Origin: a virus
DNA: 37,084 nucleotides
Virus record (IMG/VR): IMGVR_UViG_3300006752_000077
Location: 1 to 37,084 of that record
Reading direction: 5' to 3' (one strand)
Positions 27,738 to 34,438 of this stretch are shown piece after piece. The notes below the pieces were generated by a model. It worked only from the letters and a program-made list of their open reading frames with translations. It had not been told where the DNA came from and searched no databases. Every line of letters begins with the position of its first letter. The first letter of the stretch is position 1. The position numbers and the translations under genes were made by a program.

Positions 27738-29645
27738 ATGAAGCAAATAGTTATATATCCAGGACGTTTCCAGCCTATGCTGTCTCATCATGCGGAAGTA
27801 TTTGATAGACTACAGGCAAAATTTCCTAATGCGGAAGTTTATATTGGTACATCTGATAAGACTGACGAAGATAAGTCTCCTTTTAATTTTAAAGAAAAGC
27901 AGATAATAGCACAAGGACATGGCATTGATTCTAATAATGTTCTTTTTGCAAGAAGTCCTTATGTACATACTTTCTATGATATACCTGATCAGGAAAACAA
28001 AGTAGTAATATTTGCTGTAGGTGAAAAAGACAAAGAACGATTTACATTTGATAATATAGATGATAAAACCGGATTAAATATGAAGAAAAACGGTGAGCCA
28101 TATTATTATCAGATGATAAATACATATGACGCAGATAATCCTGTCCCTATGACTGAGAGAGGGTATATCTACAATGTACCTAATATTGAATCTGATGAAG
28201 AAGAGATTGCAAGTGCAAGTGCTTTTAGAAATGCAATGAAGAATGCTCCTGATGAGCAATCTGCAAAAGCAATTTTTAATAAGCAATTTAAAAATTATAA
28301 TGAATCATTATTTAATTTGGTTTATAAAAAAATAGCAGGTAATAAAATGAAAGAAAGCCTAGATACATTAAAAAAATTAGCAGGACTAGAAGTATCTGAA
28401 GACGCTCCGGTTGAGTTTGAAACTCCAATGAACTTAAAAGACATTAAGTTTACTCCCCCAAGTAAGAGCAGTTCTTATATGAGCATAGCAAACAGATTCC
28501 CAGAAGGTTCTGATGTTAATGACCCTGAGGTCAAAAAGGAAGAGTTTATAAAAGTTCTACTTAAAGCACCTTTATCTCTACTTTCTGAAATTAACGAAAG
28601 AATATCCCCAGCAGATGACAACGGTCTTGCAGTAAGTACTAAGTTAAGTCAAGTTATTGATAACTTAGGTAGAGACGGAGATCTTAAGGATCTTAAAGAC
28701 GACGACAGAGCATTTGCAATTAAAATTGTTAAACTTGCTATTGATAAAATGGAACTAGAAGCAGGCGACGATAGTCCTACTTACGATGAATTGGAAGGCA
28801 CTAAAGAAGAAAGTTTAGACTTATCAGATATCAGAGATGATTATGGTATAGAGGAAGATAAAGAGTCTGTTGAAGACTGTATTCGTAAAACATTAGAAAA
28901 AGAAGGCGGAGCGGCTGGAAAAGGTGCTCTAGTTGATGCTTGTAAGAAAGCAGGATATTCTGAAGACGAATGTGAAGATGCAATATCTAAAATGTCTAAT
29001 GTTAAAAAACATGAACATGGTGACTATATATTAGAAGACGAAGAAGCACACATAGAAGAAGGTGGCGATTGTTATCATTGTGATGGAAAAGATGAAGACT
29101 GTGATCATTGTGATGGTGATGGATATGTTAAATTTGATGACGATCCAAATGAGCCTTCACAAGAAGAAATAGATGATCATGAAGCGGCATATAAAAAATA
29201 TGTAGGTAAGAATAAGAAAGACGAAGGTGTTGAAGAAAGCAGTGAAGATTCAGGCGAAGGTTCTATAAACAATATGGATGACGATGAACTTATGGCTTAT
29301 GTGGGACAAAAAGAAGAAGACATAATTGATGATATACAAGATCATATTTCTCCAGACTTTTTACACAAAGATAACTATGAAGAAATGTTTGACAGGTACA
29401 GAGAAGAAGTATTAATACCAGCCGCACATGAGGTTAGCCAAGATGCCGCTGACGGCATGGAACCTGCAGATGCAGACTACGAAGAATCTGTTGAAGCAAC
29501 ATCTAGAAATGCTTTTGATCAAGCATTAGAAGAACTTAAAAAGTTAGCAGGACTAGAATTAAATGAAGATGAATCAGAAGATTGTCCTAAATGCGGTAAA
29601 ACAAAACATGTATTAAAAGCATGTGCATCATGTGGGTGTAGTTAA
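27738..29645 (+). CDS. Nucleotidyltransferase fused to a long acidic domain with zinc-finger-like motifs
   Basis: This is a 635-aa protein. Residues 1-190 are a HIGH-family nucleotidyltransferase (YPGRFQPMLSHHAEVF, an altered GRFQPxHxGH; FAVGEKDKERF; SASAFRNAM in place of the ISTTxIR-type motif). After this come SLDTLKKLAGLEVSED (about 211-226), a long acidic helical part, a half DnaJ-type zinc motif CYHCDGKDEDCDHCDGDGYV (about 446-465), a second LEELKKLAGLELNEDE, and a final CPKCGKTKH...CASCGC knuckle. The activity would be adenylyl or cytidylyl transfer, with unknown substrate. The late leaderless promoter and acidic tail suggest that the enzyme is packaged or attached to the prohead. Confidence 0.75.
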   Translation: MKQIVIYPGRFQPMLSHHAEVFDRLQAKFPNAEVYIGTSDKTDEDKSPFNFKEKQIIAQGHGIDSNNVLFARSPYVHTFYDIPDQENKVVIFAVGEKDKERFTFDNIDDKTGLNMKKNGEPYYYQMINTYDADNPVPMTERGYIYNVPNIESDEEEIASASAFRNAMKNAPDEQSAKAIFNKQFKNYNESLFNLVYKKIAGNKMKESLDTLKKLAGLEVSEDAPVEFETPMNLKDIKFTPPSKSSSYMSIANRFPEGSDVNDPEVKKEEFIKVLLKAPLSLLSEINERISPADDNGLAVSTKLSQVIDNLGRDGDLKDLKDDDRAFAIKIVKLAIDKMELEAGDDSPTYDELEGTKEESLDLSDIRDDYGIEEDKESVEDCIRKTLEKEGGAAGKGALVDACKKAGYSEDECEDAISKMSNVKKHEHGDYILEDEEAHIEEGGDCYHCDGKDEDCDHCDGDGYVKFDDDPNEPSQEEIDDHEAAYKKYVGKNKKDEGVEESSEDSGEGSINNMDDDELMAYVGQKEEDIIDDIQDHISPDFLHKDNYEEMFDRYREEVLIPAAHEVSQDAADGMEPADADYEESVEATSRNAFDQALEELKKLAGLELNEDESEDCPKCGKTKHVLKACASCGCS

Positions 29646-29646
29646 T

Positions 29647-30024
29647 ATGAGCGAAATAGATAGATTACAAAAATTAGCAGGTATAGTTTCAGAAGGTGAC
29701 GGTGAACCTGGAGTTGATTATAGATCAGACACAGGCGAAGGTGAGACTAAGAAAGCCGCAATTGGTCATATTGATAATGAAAGAGGAATGATATCTAAAG
29801 AGTTATACCTAATTGGTAGAAATGCTATGGATGTTCACAAGATGTTAAAAGACTTACCAGATAGTGATTTCCCTCACTGGTGGCAAGCAAAGATCGTAAA
29901 GGCACACGAATATTTAGAAGGTGCTAAAAACTATTTAGATGCTGAACTTAATGCTCCTAGAGGAGATGATGTACAAGCAAGTCCAGAAGTTATGGATAAC
30001 GAAGACCCTAGCGGCGTAAGTTAA
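29647..30024 (+). CDS. Small late protein with KLAG motif, 125 aa
   Basis: The start is set at ATG 29647, directly after the upstream TAA. MSEIDRLQKLAGIVSEGDGE repeats the L-(K/Q)-K-L-A-G-(L/I) motif found twice in the upstream protein. The rest is helical (KDLPDSDFPHWWQAKIVKAH, then EYLEGAKNYLDAELN) with an acidic end. No family function is known. Its end overlaps the convergent minus-strand gene by 17 nt. Confidence 0.7.
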   Translation: MSEIDRLQKLAGIVSEGDGEPGVDYRSDTGEGETKKAAIGHIDNERGMISKELYLIGRNAMDVHKMLKDLPDSDFPHWWQAKIVKAHEYLEGAKNYLDAELNAPRGDDVQASPEVMDNEDPSGVS

Positions 30025-30835
30025 TATCCTTTAAAAATAATCTACTGACATTCGTATAACCAACAGTTTGTTGCTTATCTATTTCCCAATGGTTTTGTTT
30101 CTTTGCAAAACTTGAATAAAAATTATCTAAACTAAACCCTGCTTCAAAATAAGTATAAGATGTATTAGAGTTTGTTTTGTAATCTAAGTCTAATAATTTA
30201 AATATATCCCCACTAAACATTTCTTTATTACTAAGTAGATCTATATTATATTCGTTGTTAAACAATAAACTATTAGGATCTATCTCTTTATTATTAATAT
30301 CAAAAAACTGCTTTAAATCGTAATCTAAATCTGATGCATCATATGTTTCTTTAGTAACTGGAACTTTATTTAAAAAATTATCCTTTAAATTACAAGATAC
30401 TAAATTTAAAAATCTAGGTTGTATATTTTCTATATTTTGTCGTTTGCAATTAAGTAAAAATAACATAATACCCTCACCTAAAGCACAATGTCCAAATAAT
30501 TCATGCAAGTATATATCGCCTTTAGGCAAGTCATCAGAAAATACATCACAATGAACTACCTCAATTTCCTCTATTGAGTTGAATCTTTCTTTAAGTTTAT
30601 TAAATAAATTAATACTTTGTTCACAACTATATACTTTTTTGGCTCCATACTTTGCTGATAACCAAGAAAAGAAACCTGTACCTGTTCCACATTCTACTAC
30701 AACTTTACCTTTTACATTTTCTTTTATATACTTTATATACGAATTTGTCCTGTTATTATCTAAAAGCATTTCCCAAATAAGCATTTCTTTATCGTACTTT
30801 TCTGTAACGTATTGTTCTAGTTGTTTAGTTGTCAT
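30008..30835 (-). CDS. PRMT-like class I methyltransferase, 275 aa
   Basis: SAM-binding motif I is VVVECGTGTGFFSWLSAKYG (about 45-64), followed by KKVYSCEQ with the acidic end of strand 2. Then comes DIYLHELFGHCALGEG, which has the two Glu residues of the double-E loop of protein arginine methyltransferases. The remaining C-terminal part is divergent and probably a small beta domain. It would methylate a protein, perhaps on Arg, but the substrate is unknown. It is the last gene of the deformylase-GH6-oxygenase operon, its ATG overlapping the upstream stop (ATGA). Confidence 0.7.
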   Translation of the reverse strand: MTTKQLEQYVTEKYDKEMLIWEMLLDNNRTNSYIKYIKENVKGKVVVECGTGTGFFSWLSAKYGAKKVYSCEQSINLFNKLKERFNSIEEIEVVHCDVFSDDLPKGDIYLHELFGHCALGEGIMLFLLNCKRQNIENIQPRFLNLVSCNLKDNFLNKVPVTKETYDASDLDYDLKQFFDINNKEIDPNSLLFNNEYNIDLLSNKEMFSGDIFKLLDLDYKTNSNTSYTYFEAGFSLDNFYSSFAKKQNHWEIDKQQTVGYTNVSRLFLKDINLRR

Positions 30836-31428
30836 GTTATATCAGTTAATTCTGCCCCAAATATAAATCTATAACTATTAATTCCGTTAGGGAATTCAGT
30901 ACCATGATAACTTTTGTTTGTTGCTTTAAATAATAATGCTGTACCTGGTATAAACTCTACTTCCTTTACAAAGTTTTTATTTTTATCTTTACCATTATAT
31001 AGTCTAGTACCCCAGCCACTATAGTCTTGTTTATTATCACCTAAATAAATTAATACCTTAAGAATGCCAGCATTTGGATTTGATTGCCTCACATATTCAT
31101 ATTCGTCTGTATGAGGTCCTAAGTATAAATCTGGATTAGTAACATTTAGTCCACCAACCCATTTCCATTCTTTATTAGAAAAACCTAGATCTGTTGATAT
31201 ATCATAAAGTTGATTAAAAATTTTATCTTCTAATTCATTTGTTACGTCAACACCAAATAGTCCTACTGATGTTTGTATATCATCTAAATCAAATAGACTT
31301 CTATCAGTATATTTTTGTTCGTTTATTTTATTACAGCAACTATTATAAAGGAATTTAGATTCTTCAGATGTTAGAAAATTAGATATAATTAAATGTTCAA
31401 AAGGTTCTTGTACATTGTTATAAATCAT
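30832..31428 (-). CDS. 2OG-Fe(II) oxygenase, prolyl-hydroxylase-like
   Basis: The 198-aa protein has the HxD pair H106/D108 in LGPHTDEY, then LKVLIYLGDN and GWGTRLYNG, the strand VEFIPGTALLFKA, the distal His H175 in SYHGTEFP and R187 in NSYRFIFG for 2OG. All five key residues are in place. Phage enzymes of this kind hydroxylate proteins or modify nucleic acids; the substrate is unknown. It is third in the operon, overlapping the GH6 gene by 11 nt, and has a variant late box at 31435-31442 of its own. Confidence 0.88.
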   Translation of the reverse strand: MIYNNVQEPFEHLIISNFLTSEESKFLYNSCCNKINEQKYTDRSLFDLDDIQTSVGLFGVDVTNELEDKIFNQLYDISTDLGFSNKEWKWVGGLNVTNPDLYLGPHTDEYEYVRQSNPNAGILKVLIYLGDNKQDYSGWGTRLYNGKDKNKNFVKEVEFIPGTALLFKATNKSYHGTEFPNGINSYRFIFGAELTDIT

Positions 31429-32272
31429 GTGAATTATTTACCAACTCTGAAGCCATATCTCCCCAAAATCTTCCTGCTCTAGGTCCACCGTTTCCTGTTC
31501 CGTCAGACTCACCTGGTATCTTAATCCATAAGAATGCATCACATTTTTGTAATCCTGTATCGCATGTAGGTGGCTCGCCTAGTGCTCTTCCAGGAGGATT
31601 ACACCAATCGTTACCATGTGGACCATTACCATTACGACTAGTGTCTATCACATATTGATCCATAGGTCTGTATTCACATATTTTATTTGCCCATTTGGCT
31701 GATTCTAATGTAGATCTATAATTACTTACATTAACACTAAACCCTCTTACTTTGTCGTTAGACACGCTCTTAATCAGTCCAGCGGCTTCTTTAGGGTCTA
31801 ACCAATTACTATGTCCAATATCTACATAAACTAATGCATCACTTTCACTTGTAAGTAGACTTAATCCTTCCTTCATTAAGTTTAATCTATATTCTGCTTG
31901 AATTGGTTCCATTTGTGTAGTATGCGGTAATGCATCAGGTTCGTATATAATTATAGGTTTATGTCCTTTTATTCCTTGACAGAATTCGTTAAGAAACAAC
32001 ATATAATCTGTACTTGATCCTGCTCCACCTTTACTGTAATGTCCTAAGTCTCTTTGAGGTAAGTTGTATATTACAAAATAGGGAAGTCCTGGTAGTGTTC
32101 TTTTTAAAAGTCTTTGTAAACTTTGTGTAAGTTTAGAATAAGCATTTTTATTTTTCTTAGCACCATACCAGAATGCTACAGGATGTTCAAATATTTTTGC
32201 TACTTCAGGATGTGTTAAACGATGGTCTTTAACCCTATCAAAGTTATTGACCCAAAAAGGATAATCAATCAT
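31418..32272 (-). CDS. GH6 family glycosidase (cellobiohydrolase/endoglucanase type)
   Basis: The GH6 signatures are clear: FVIYNLPQRDLGHYSKGGAG (with D75), IIIYEPDALPHT (D113, in the place of the catalytic acid), YVDIGHSNWLDP, VSNYRS, VIDTSRNGNGPHGNDWCNPP then GRALGEPPTCD, and LWIKIPGESDGTGNGGPRAG. Family enzymes cut beta-1,4-glucan by inversion. At 284 aa it is close to the bare catalytic domain, with no signal peptide and no binding module. In a phage this could be a tool against a beta-glucan of host or particle, or a retargeted enzyme. It overlaps deformylase (ATGA) and the oxygenase gene, so it is a late operon member. Confidence 0.92.
   Translation of the reverse strand: MIDYPFWVNNFDRVKDHRLTHPEVAKIFEHPVAFWYGAKKNKNAYSKLTQSLQRLLKRTLPGLPYFVIYNLPQRDLGHYSKGGAGSSTDYMLFLNEFCQGIKGHKPIIIYEPDALPHTTQMEPIQAEYRLNLMKEGLSLLTSESDALVYVDIGHSNWLDPKEAAGLIKSVSNDKVRGFSVNVSNYRSTLESAKWANKICEYRPMDQYVIDTSRNGNGPHGNDWCNPPGRALGEPPTCDTGLQKCDAFLWIKIPGESDGTGNGGPRAGRFWGDMASELVNNSHDL
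31435..31442 (-). promoter_or_regulatory. Possible late promoter GGTAAATA inside the GH6 gene end
   Basis: The minus strand reads GGTAAATA, then 6 nt, then ATG at 31428. The same variant box precedes the epimerase gene at 18958. It could give extra transcription of the oxygenase and methyltransferase genes. Confidence 0.4.
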
Positions 32273-32811
32273 TTGGCTTGTAGCCTACGGTCTAACTCTT
32301 TAAAAATTTTATCTCGTTTTTTTATGGCTCGATCTAATTTAAACTTACTGACTTTATTTACGAATAGTTCACCTTGTAAATGTTCGAACTCATGTTGAAA
32401 GCATCTTGCGTCCATGCCATCTAACCAACCTTCTACTTCTGTTATACCATCATATAATGTATATTTTACTTTTACTTTTGCTGGTCTTGTTACATGTATA
32501 TATAACATGGGAAAGGAAAGACACCCTTCTTCCATACTAACTTCCTCTTCACTGAACTCTAATATTTGAGGATTGTATACACCTACATCACCTGAACCTT
32601 CCATATTCATAACAAACATGTTATAACTATTTCCTATTTGTGGACTGGCTAATCCTATGCCGTGTCTATCTCGCATAAGTTTAAACATGTCAACCTCTCT
32701 TTGAGACCAATCACATTTAAAACTAAACGGGTCTATATCTGCAGGTCTATGAAGTGCTGGATGATCCGCTTGTACTAGTTGGCATAGCCATTTATCTTCT
32801 GGTTCTAACAT
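32269..32811 (-). CDS. def: Peptide deformylase
   Basis: The three deformylase motifs are present: GIGLASPQIG (51-60), EGCLS with metal ligand C97, and QHEFEHLQGELF with H140, E141 and H144. Length (180 aa) is like bacterial enzymes, with an N-terminal region of about 45 residues and a basic C-terminal helix; many marine phage forms are shorter. It removes the formyl group from nascent proteins at the ribosome. Together with phage bS21 it points to control of host translation. Its ATG lies exactly 5 nt after TATAAATA, giving a leaderless late transcript, and it leads an operon with GH6, oxygenase and methyltransferase. Confidence 0.95.
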   Translation of the reverse strand: MLEPEDKWLCQLVQADHPALHRPADIDPFSFKCDWSQREVDMFKLMRDRHGIGLASPQIGNSYNMFVMNMEGSGDVGVYNPQILEFSEEEVSMEEGCLSFPMLYIHVTRPAKVKVKYTLYDGITEVEGWLDGMDARCFQHEFEHLQGELFVNKVSKFKLDRAIKKRDKIFKELDRRLQAK

Positions 32812-32816
32812 ATTAG

Positions 32817-32824
32817 TATTTATA
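32817..32824 (-). promoter_or_regulatory. Late promoter TATAAATA, leaderless geometry (def operon)
   Basis: The minus strand reads the exact consensus TATAAATA, then CTAAT, then ATG at 32811. The predicted start of transcription is the A of ATG. Confidence 0.85.
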
Positions 32825-32830
32825 AAAGTT

Positions 32831-32853
32831 GCTCCGCAGATTTACTACGGAGC
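32831..32853 (-). terminator. Hairpin, probable terminator upstream of def
   Basis: A 6-bp stem GCTCCG/CGGAGC with an 11-nt loop is followed on the minus strand by AACTTTTATA. It probably ends the transcript of the 51-aa gene and overlaps the spacing to the def promoter. A second inverted repeat (TGATTGGG 32856-32863 / CCCAATCA 32893-32900) precedes it. Confidence 0.55.
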
Positions 32854-32907
32854 GATGATTGGGTAAATTAATTGTATTAGGAGAACAATATTCCCAATCA
32901 AGTAAAT

Positions 32908-33063
32908 TTATCTTCCTTGACCTTTGTATTTCTTATGAGAACGTTTTTTGTGTTTATTCATTGTAGACATTGCTACTTTAACACGTCTTCCACGTCCACC
33001 ACTTCCCTGAGAGGTACTCTTTCTAGTAGGTACAATTGATGTTGTTTTTTTATATATTGCCAT
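32908..33063 (-). CDS. Small very basic protein, 51 aa
   Basis: The product reads MAIYKKTTSIVPTRKSTSQG, then SGGRGRRVKVAMSTMNKHKK and RSHKKYKGQGR. The pattern with SSMNKHKKRSxKxYxGQGR at the end is known from marine T4-like phages and has no function. Such charge suggests nucleic acid or ribosome binding. It starts directly after the stop of the upstream gene (TAA then ATG), so translation is coupled. Confidence 0.8.
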   Translation of the reverse strand: MAIYKKTTSIVPTRKSTSQGSGGRGRRVKVAMSTMNKHKKRSHKKYKGQGR

Positions 33064-33450
33064 TTATTTCCAATGTTTATTTAAAAGTTTATCTTCTAAT
33101 AAGTATGCTTCCTTTTCCCAAGGTGTTTCACTATAAGGTTTTTTACTGTGATTTAAATGTAATTCACCTTTAATAAATTGCTTGGCATGAACTAATTCAT
33201 GTGCTAAGTTTAACATCATTTCCTTTAAAGTAAACAATCTATCCTTATCACCACGTGCTAGTTCTATTTCAGCACCGTCCTTATCTCCTGAACATAATCC
33301 ATAATGATCATGCTCACATCTAGTTACTATATTAATATCAACTTCTACATTTCTTCTTACACGAGGTAGTAAGTCATGTAGGATGTCTAAAGTATAAGTA
33401 GTAACTTTCTTTTTATTTTTAATTCTACCATTTATACTTATAGTAATCAT
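33064..33450 (-). CDS. Zincin-type metallopeptidase-like protein, 128 aa
   Basis: The motif MMLNLAHELVHAKQFIKGEL contains HExxH (HELVH) with a flanking helix, as in SprT-like and other small zincins. The N-terminal half is beta-rich (TISINGRIKNKKKVTTYTLD, then VEVDINIVTRCEHDHYGLCS). A third zinc ligand downstream cannot be fixed. A role in protein turnover or in DNA-protein crosslink removal is possible. The ATG lies exactly 6 nt after the TATAAT of a consensus early promoter, and no ribosome site is visible, so the mRNA is probably leaderless. Confidence 0.75.
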   Translation of the reverse strand: MITISINGRIKNKKKVTTYTLDILHDLLPRVRRNVEVDINIVTRCEHDHYGLCSGDKDGAEIELARGDKDRLFTLKEMMLNLAHELVHAKQFIKGELHLNHSKKPYSETPWEKEAYLLEDKLLNKHWK

Positions 33451-33456
33451 TAATAT

Positions 33457-33484
33457 ATTATACAGCCTTTGTTATGTTTGTCAA
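33457..33484 (-). promoter_or_regulatory. Consensus sigma70-type promoter, leaderless geometry
   Basis: The minus strand reads TTGACA (33484-33479), 16 bp, TATAAT (33462-33457), then 6 nt and ATG 33450. The -35 lies at the end of the terminator of the RNA locus. Confidence 0.9.
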
Positions 33485-33526
33485 GTAAAAAACCTCCACC
33501 CTTGTCATATCAATTTAGTGGAGGTT
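33485..33526 (-). terminator. Rho-independent terminator of the RNA locus
   Basis: The perfect 9-bp inverted repeat AACCTCCAC (33491-33499) / GTGGAGGTT (33518-33526) is followed on the minus strand by TTTTTT. It ends the transcript that contains tRNA-Glu and the structured elements. Confidence 0.88.
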
Positions 33527-33546
33527 CGCTCGTCGTCTCTCATTGG

Positions 33547-33633
33547 TTTAAGTCGCACGGCTTGACTGCAAATTTTGTTCTAAGTATTAACGTGCAGTAA
33601 ACACCCAGGCACCTGGGAAAAGTTGCACTTAAA
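33547..33633 (-). ncRNA. Candidate structured RNA with three-way junction
   Basis: No ORF covers this stretch. An outer stem pairs 33547-33553 and 33555-33557 with 33624-33633 (10 bp with one bulged base). It encloses two hairpins: ACTGCA/TGCAGT (33565-33570 with 33593-33598) and CCCAG/CTGGG (33604-33608 with 33613-33617). The element lies between tRNA-Glu and a strong terminator, so the minus strand is the likely sense. It does not match a tRNA. It could be a small regulatory RNA or a processing element. Confidence 0.5.
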
Positions 33634-33666
33634 AAACTAATCTATGATTTCTATTAGTCCTTTAAC

Positions 33667-33742
33667 TGGTACTCCGTAGGGGAGTCGAACCCCTGTTGCC
33701 GAGATGAAAACCCGGTGTCCTAGGCCTCTAGACGAACGGAGC
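33667..33742 (-). tRNA. trnE: tRNA-Glu (anticodon UUC), CCA encoded
   Basis: The minus strand folds into a full cloverleaf. The acceptor GCTCCGT pairs with ACGGAGT (one G-U at the end), the D-arm is GTCTAGAGGCCTAGGAC, the anticodon stem CCGGG/CTCGG encloses the loop TTTTCAT with anticodon TTC, and the T-arm AGGGG-TTCGACT-CCCCT is standard. Discriminator A and an encoded CCA follow. It reads GAA/GAG, and GAA is frequent in these AT-rich phage genes. Confidence 0.97.
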
Positions 33743-33748
33743 AAATTA

Positions 33749-33822
33749 GAGCAGGCGGTACACTTAGGGAGTTTACAGGACTATGTCCAACCCAATTTAC
33801 GCAATACCACTCGTGCCTGCTC
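33749..33822 (-). ncRNA. Candidate structured element upstream of tRNA-Glu
   Basis: A perfect 8-bp inverted repeat GAGCAGGC (33749-33756) / GCCTGCTC (33815-33822) closes a 74-nt element with inner pairings GGTA/TACC, GGG/CCC and GGAC/GTCC in nested order. It has tRNA-like size but no T-arm or anticodon stem, so it is not a normal tRNA. Its upper end overlaps the stop codon of the preceding gene. It could be a processing signal for the tRNA or a separate small RNA. Confidence 0.45.
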
Positions 33823-34066
33823 AAAACCTTTGCCTAAACTCTCTAGTGAGTTCTTTATCTTTAAGACTTTTAATGAACTCATCTAAATCTTCTACTTCTA
33901 AAAGTTTTTTCATAGCATCATGTGGTCTTAAATTTAAAGTCCTAGCCACATAAGCCGCAAGTTCTATTAATTGATATCTTCCAATATCTAAATTATTACA
34001 TACAGACTGAACATCTACTTGTTCTTGTTCTTCTGTAATTTCCGTCCTAAATTTTTTCTCTGACAT
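33821..34066 (-). CDS. Hypothetical protein, 81 aa
   Basis: This small acidic, helical protein begins MSEKKFRTEITEEQEQVDVQ and continues NLDIGRYQLIELAAYVARTL and KLLEVEDLDEFIKSLKDKEL. No family was recognised. It has an early promoter (34086-34113) and an AAGGAAC ribosome site. Its transcript may run on into the RNA locus, since the stop codon lies in the first structured element. Confidence 0.7.
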   Translation of the reverse strand: MSEKKFRTEITEEQEQVDVQSVCNNLDIGRYQLIELAAYVARTLNLRPHDAMKKLLEVEDLDEFIKSLKDKELTREFRQRF

Positions 34067-34085
34067 TTGTTCCTTTTTTAAAGTT

Positions 34086-34113
34086 ATTATAACACCTTTT
34101 TAATTATTGTCAA
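34086..34113 (-). promoter_or_regulatory. Consensus sigma70-type promoter
   Basis: The minus strand reads TTGACA (34113-34108), 16 bp, TATAAT (34091-34086). A leader with AAGGAAC leads to ATG 34066. It probably drives the 81-aa gene and the tRNA locus up to the terminator at 33485-33526. Confidence 0.85.
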
Positions 34114-34433
34114 TCATAATTATTAAAGTTTACTTTTCTATTAGTTATTTTTTTCCAAAACTTTCCTATTTTGTCGCCCCATGATTCCTGAGTATATCGT
34201 TCTTTAAGTGCCACATAGTCCTGATCTGTTGGAGGTAAAATTAAAGTCTCACCTTCTTTTACTTTATATTCTTCATATTGTGTGTCTTTTCGTGAGGTTA
34301 TAGTTTTGCCGCCATGGTGGTAATGTAATATAAGCATTCCATCTCTACCTTCTAGAGCACTAATTTTTTCATAGTACTCTAGTGTAGCAAAATCTTCTGC
34401 TATAGCATTAATTTTATCTGTATATTGGCCCAC
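34110..34433 (-). CDS. Hypothetical protein, 107 aa, GTG start, leaderless late
   Basis: GTG 34433 is the first codon (product begins GQYTDKINAIAEDFATLEYY after the initiator). It lies exactly 5 nt after a perfect TATAAATA, with no ribosome site. The protein has a beta-rich core (GRDGMLILHYHHGGKTITSR, then YKVKEGETLILPPTDQDYVA) and a C-terminal basic helix. Its end touches the -35 box of the next promoter. No family was recognised. Confidence 0.7.
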   Translation of the reverse strand: MGQYTDKINAIAEDFATLEYYEKISALEGRDGMLILHYHHGGKTITSRKDTQYEEYKVKEGETLILPPTDQDYVALKERYTQESWGDKIGKFWKKITNRKVNFNNYD

Positions 34434-34438
34434 TTAAT

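Noticed and set aside
33749-33822. Second tRNA gene next to tRNA-Glu
   Set aside because: Size and closing stem fit, but there is no T-arm (GGTTCGA-type), no D-arm and no anticodon stem on either strand.
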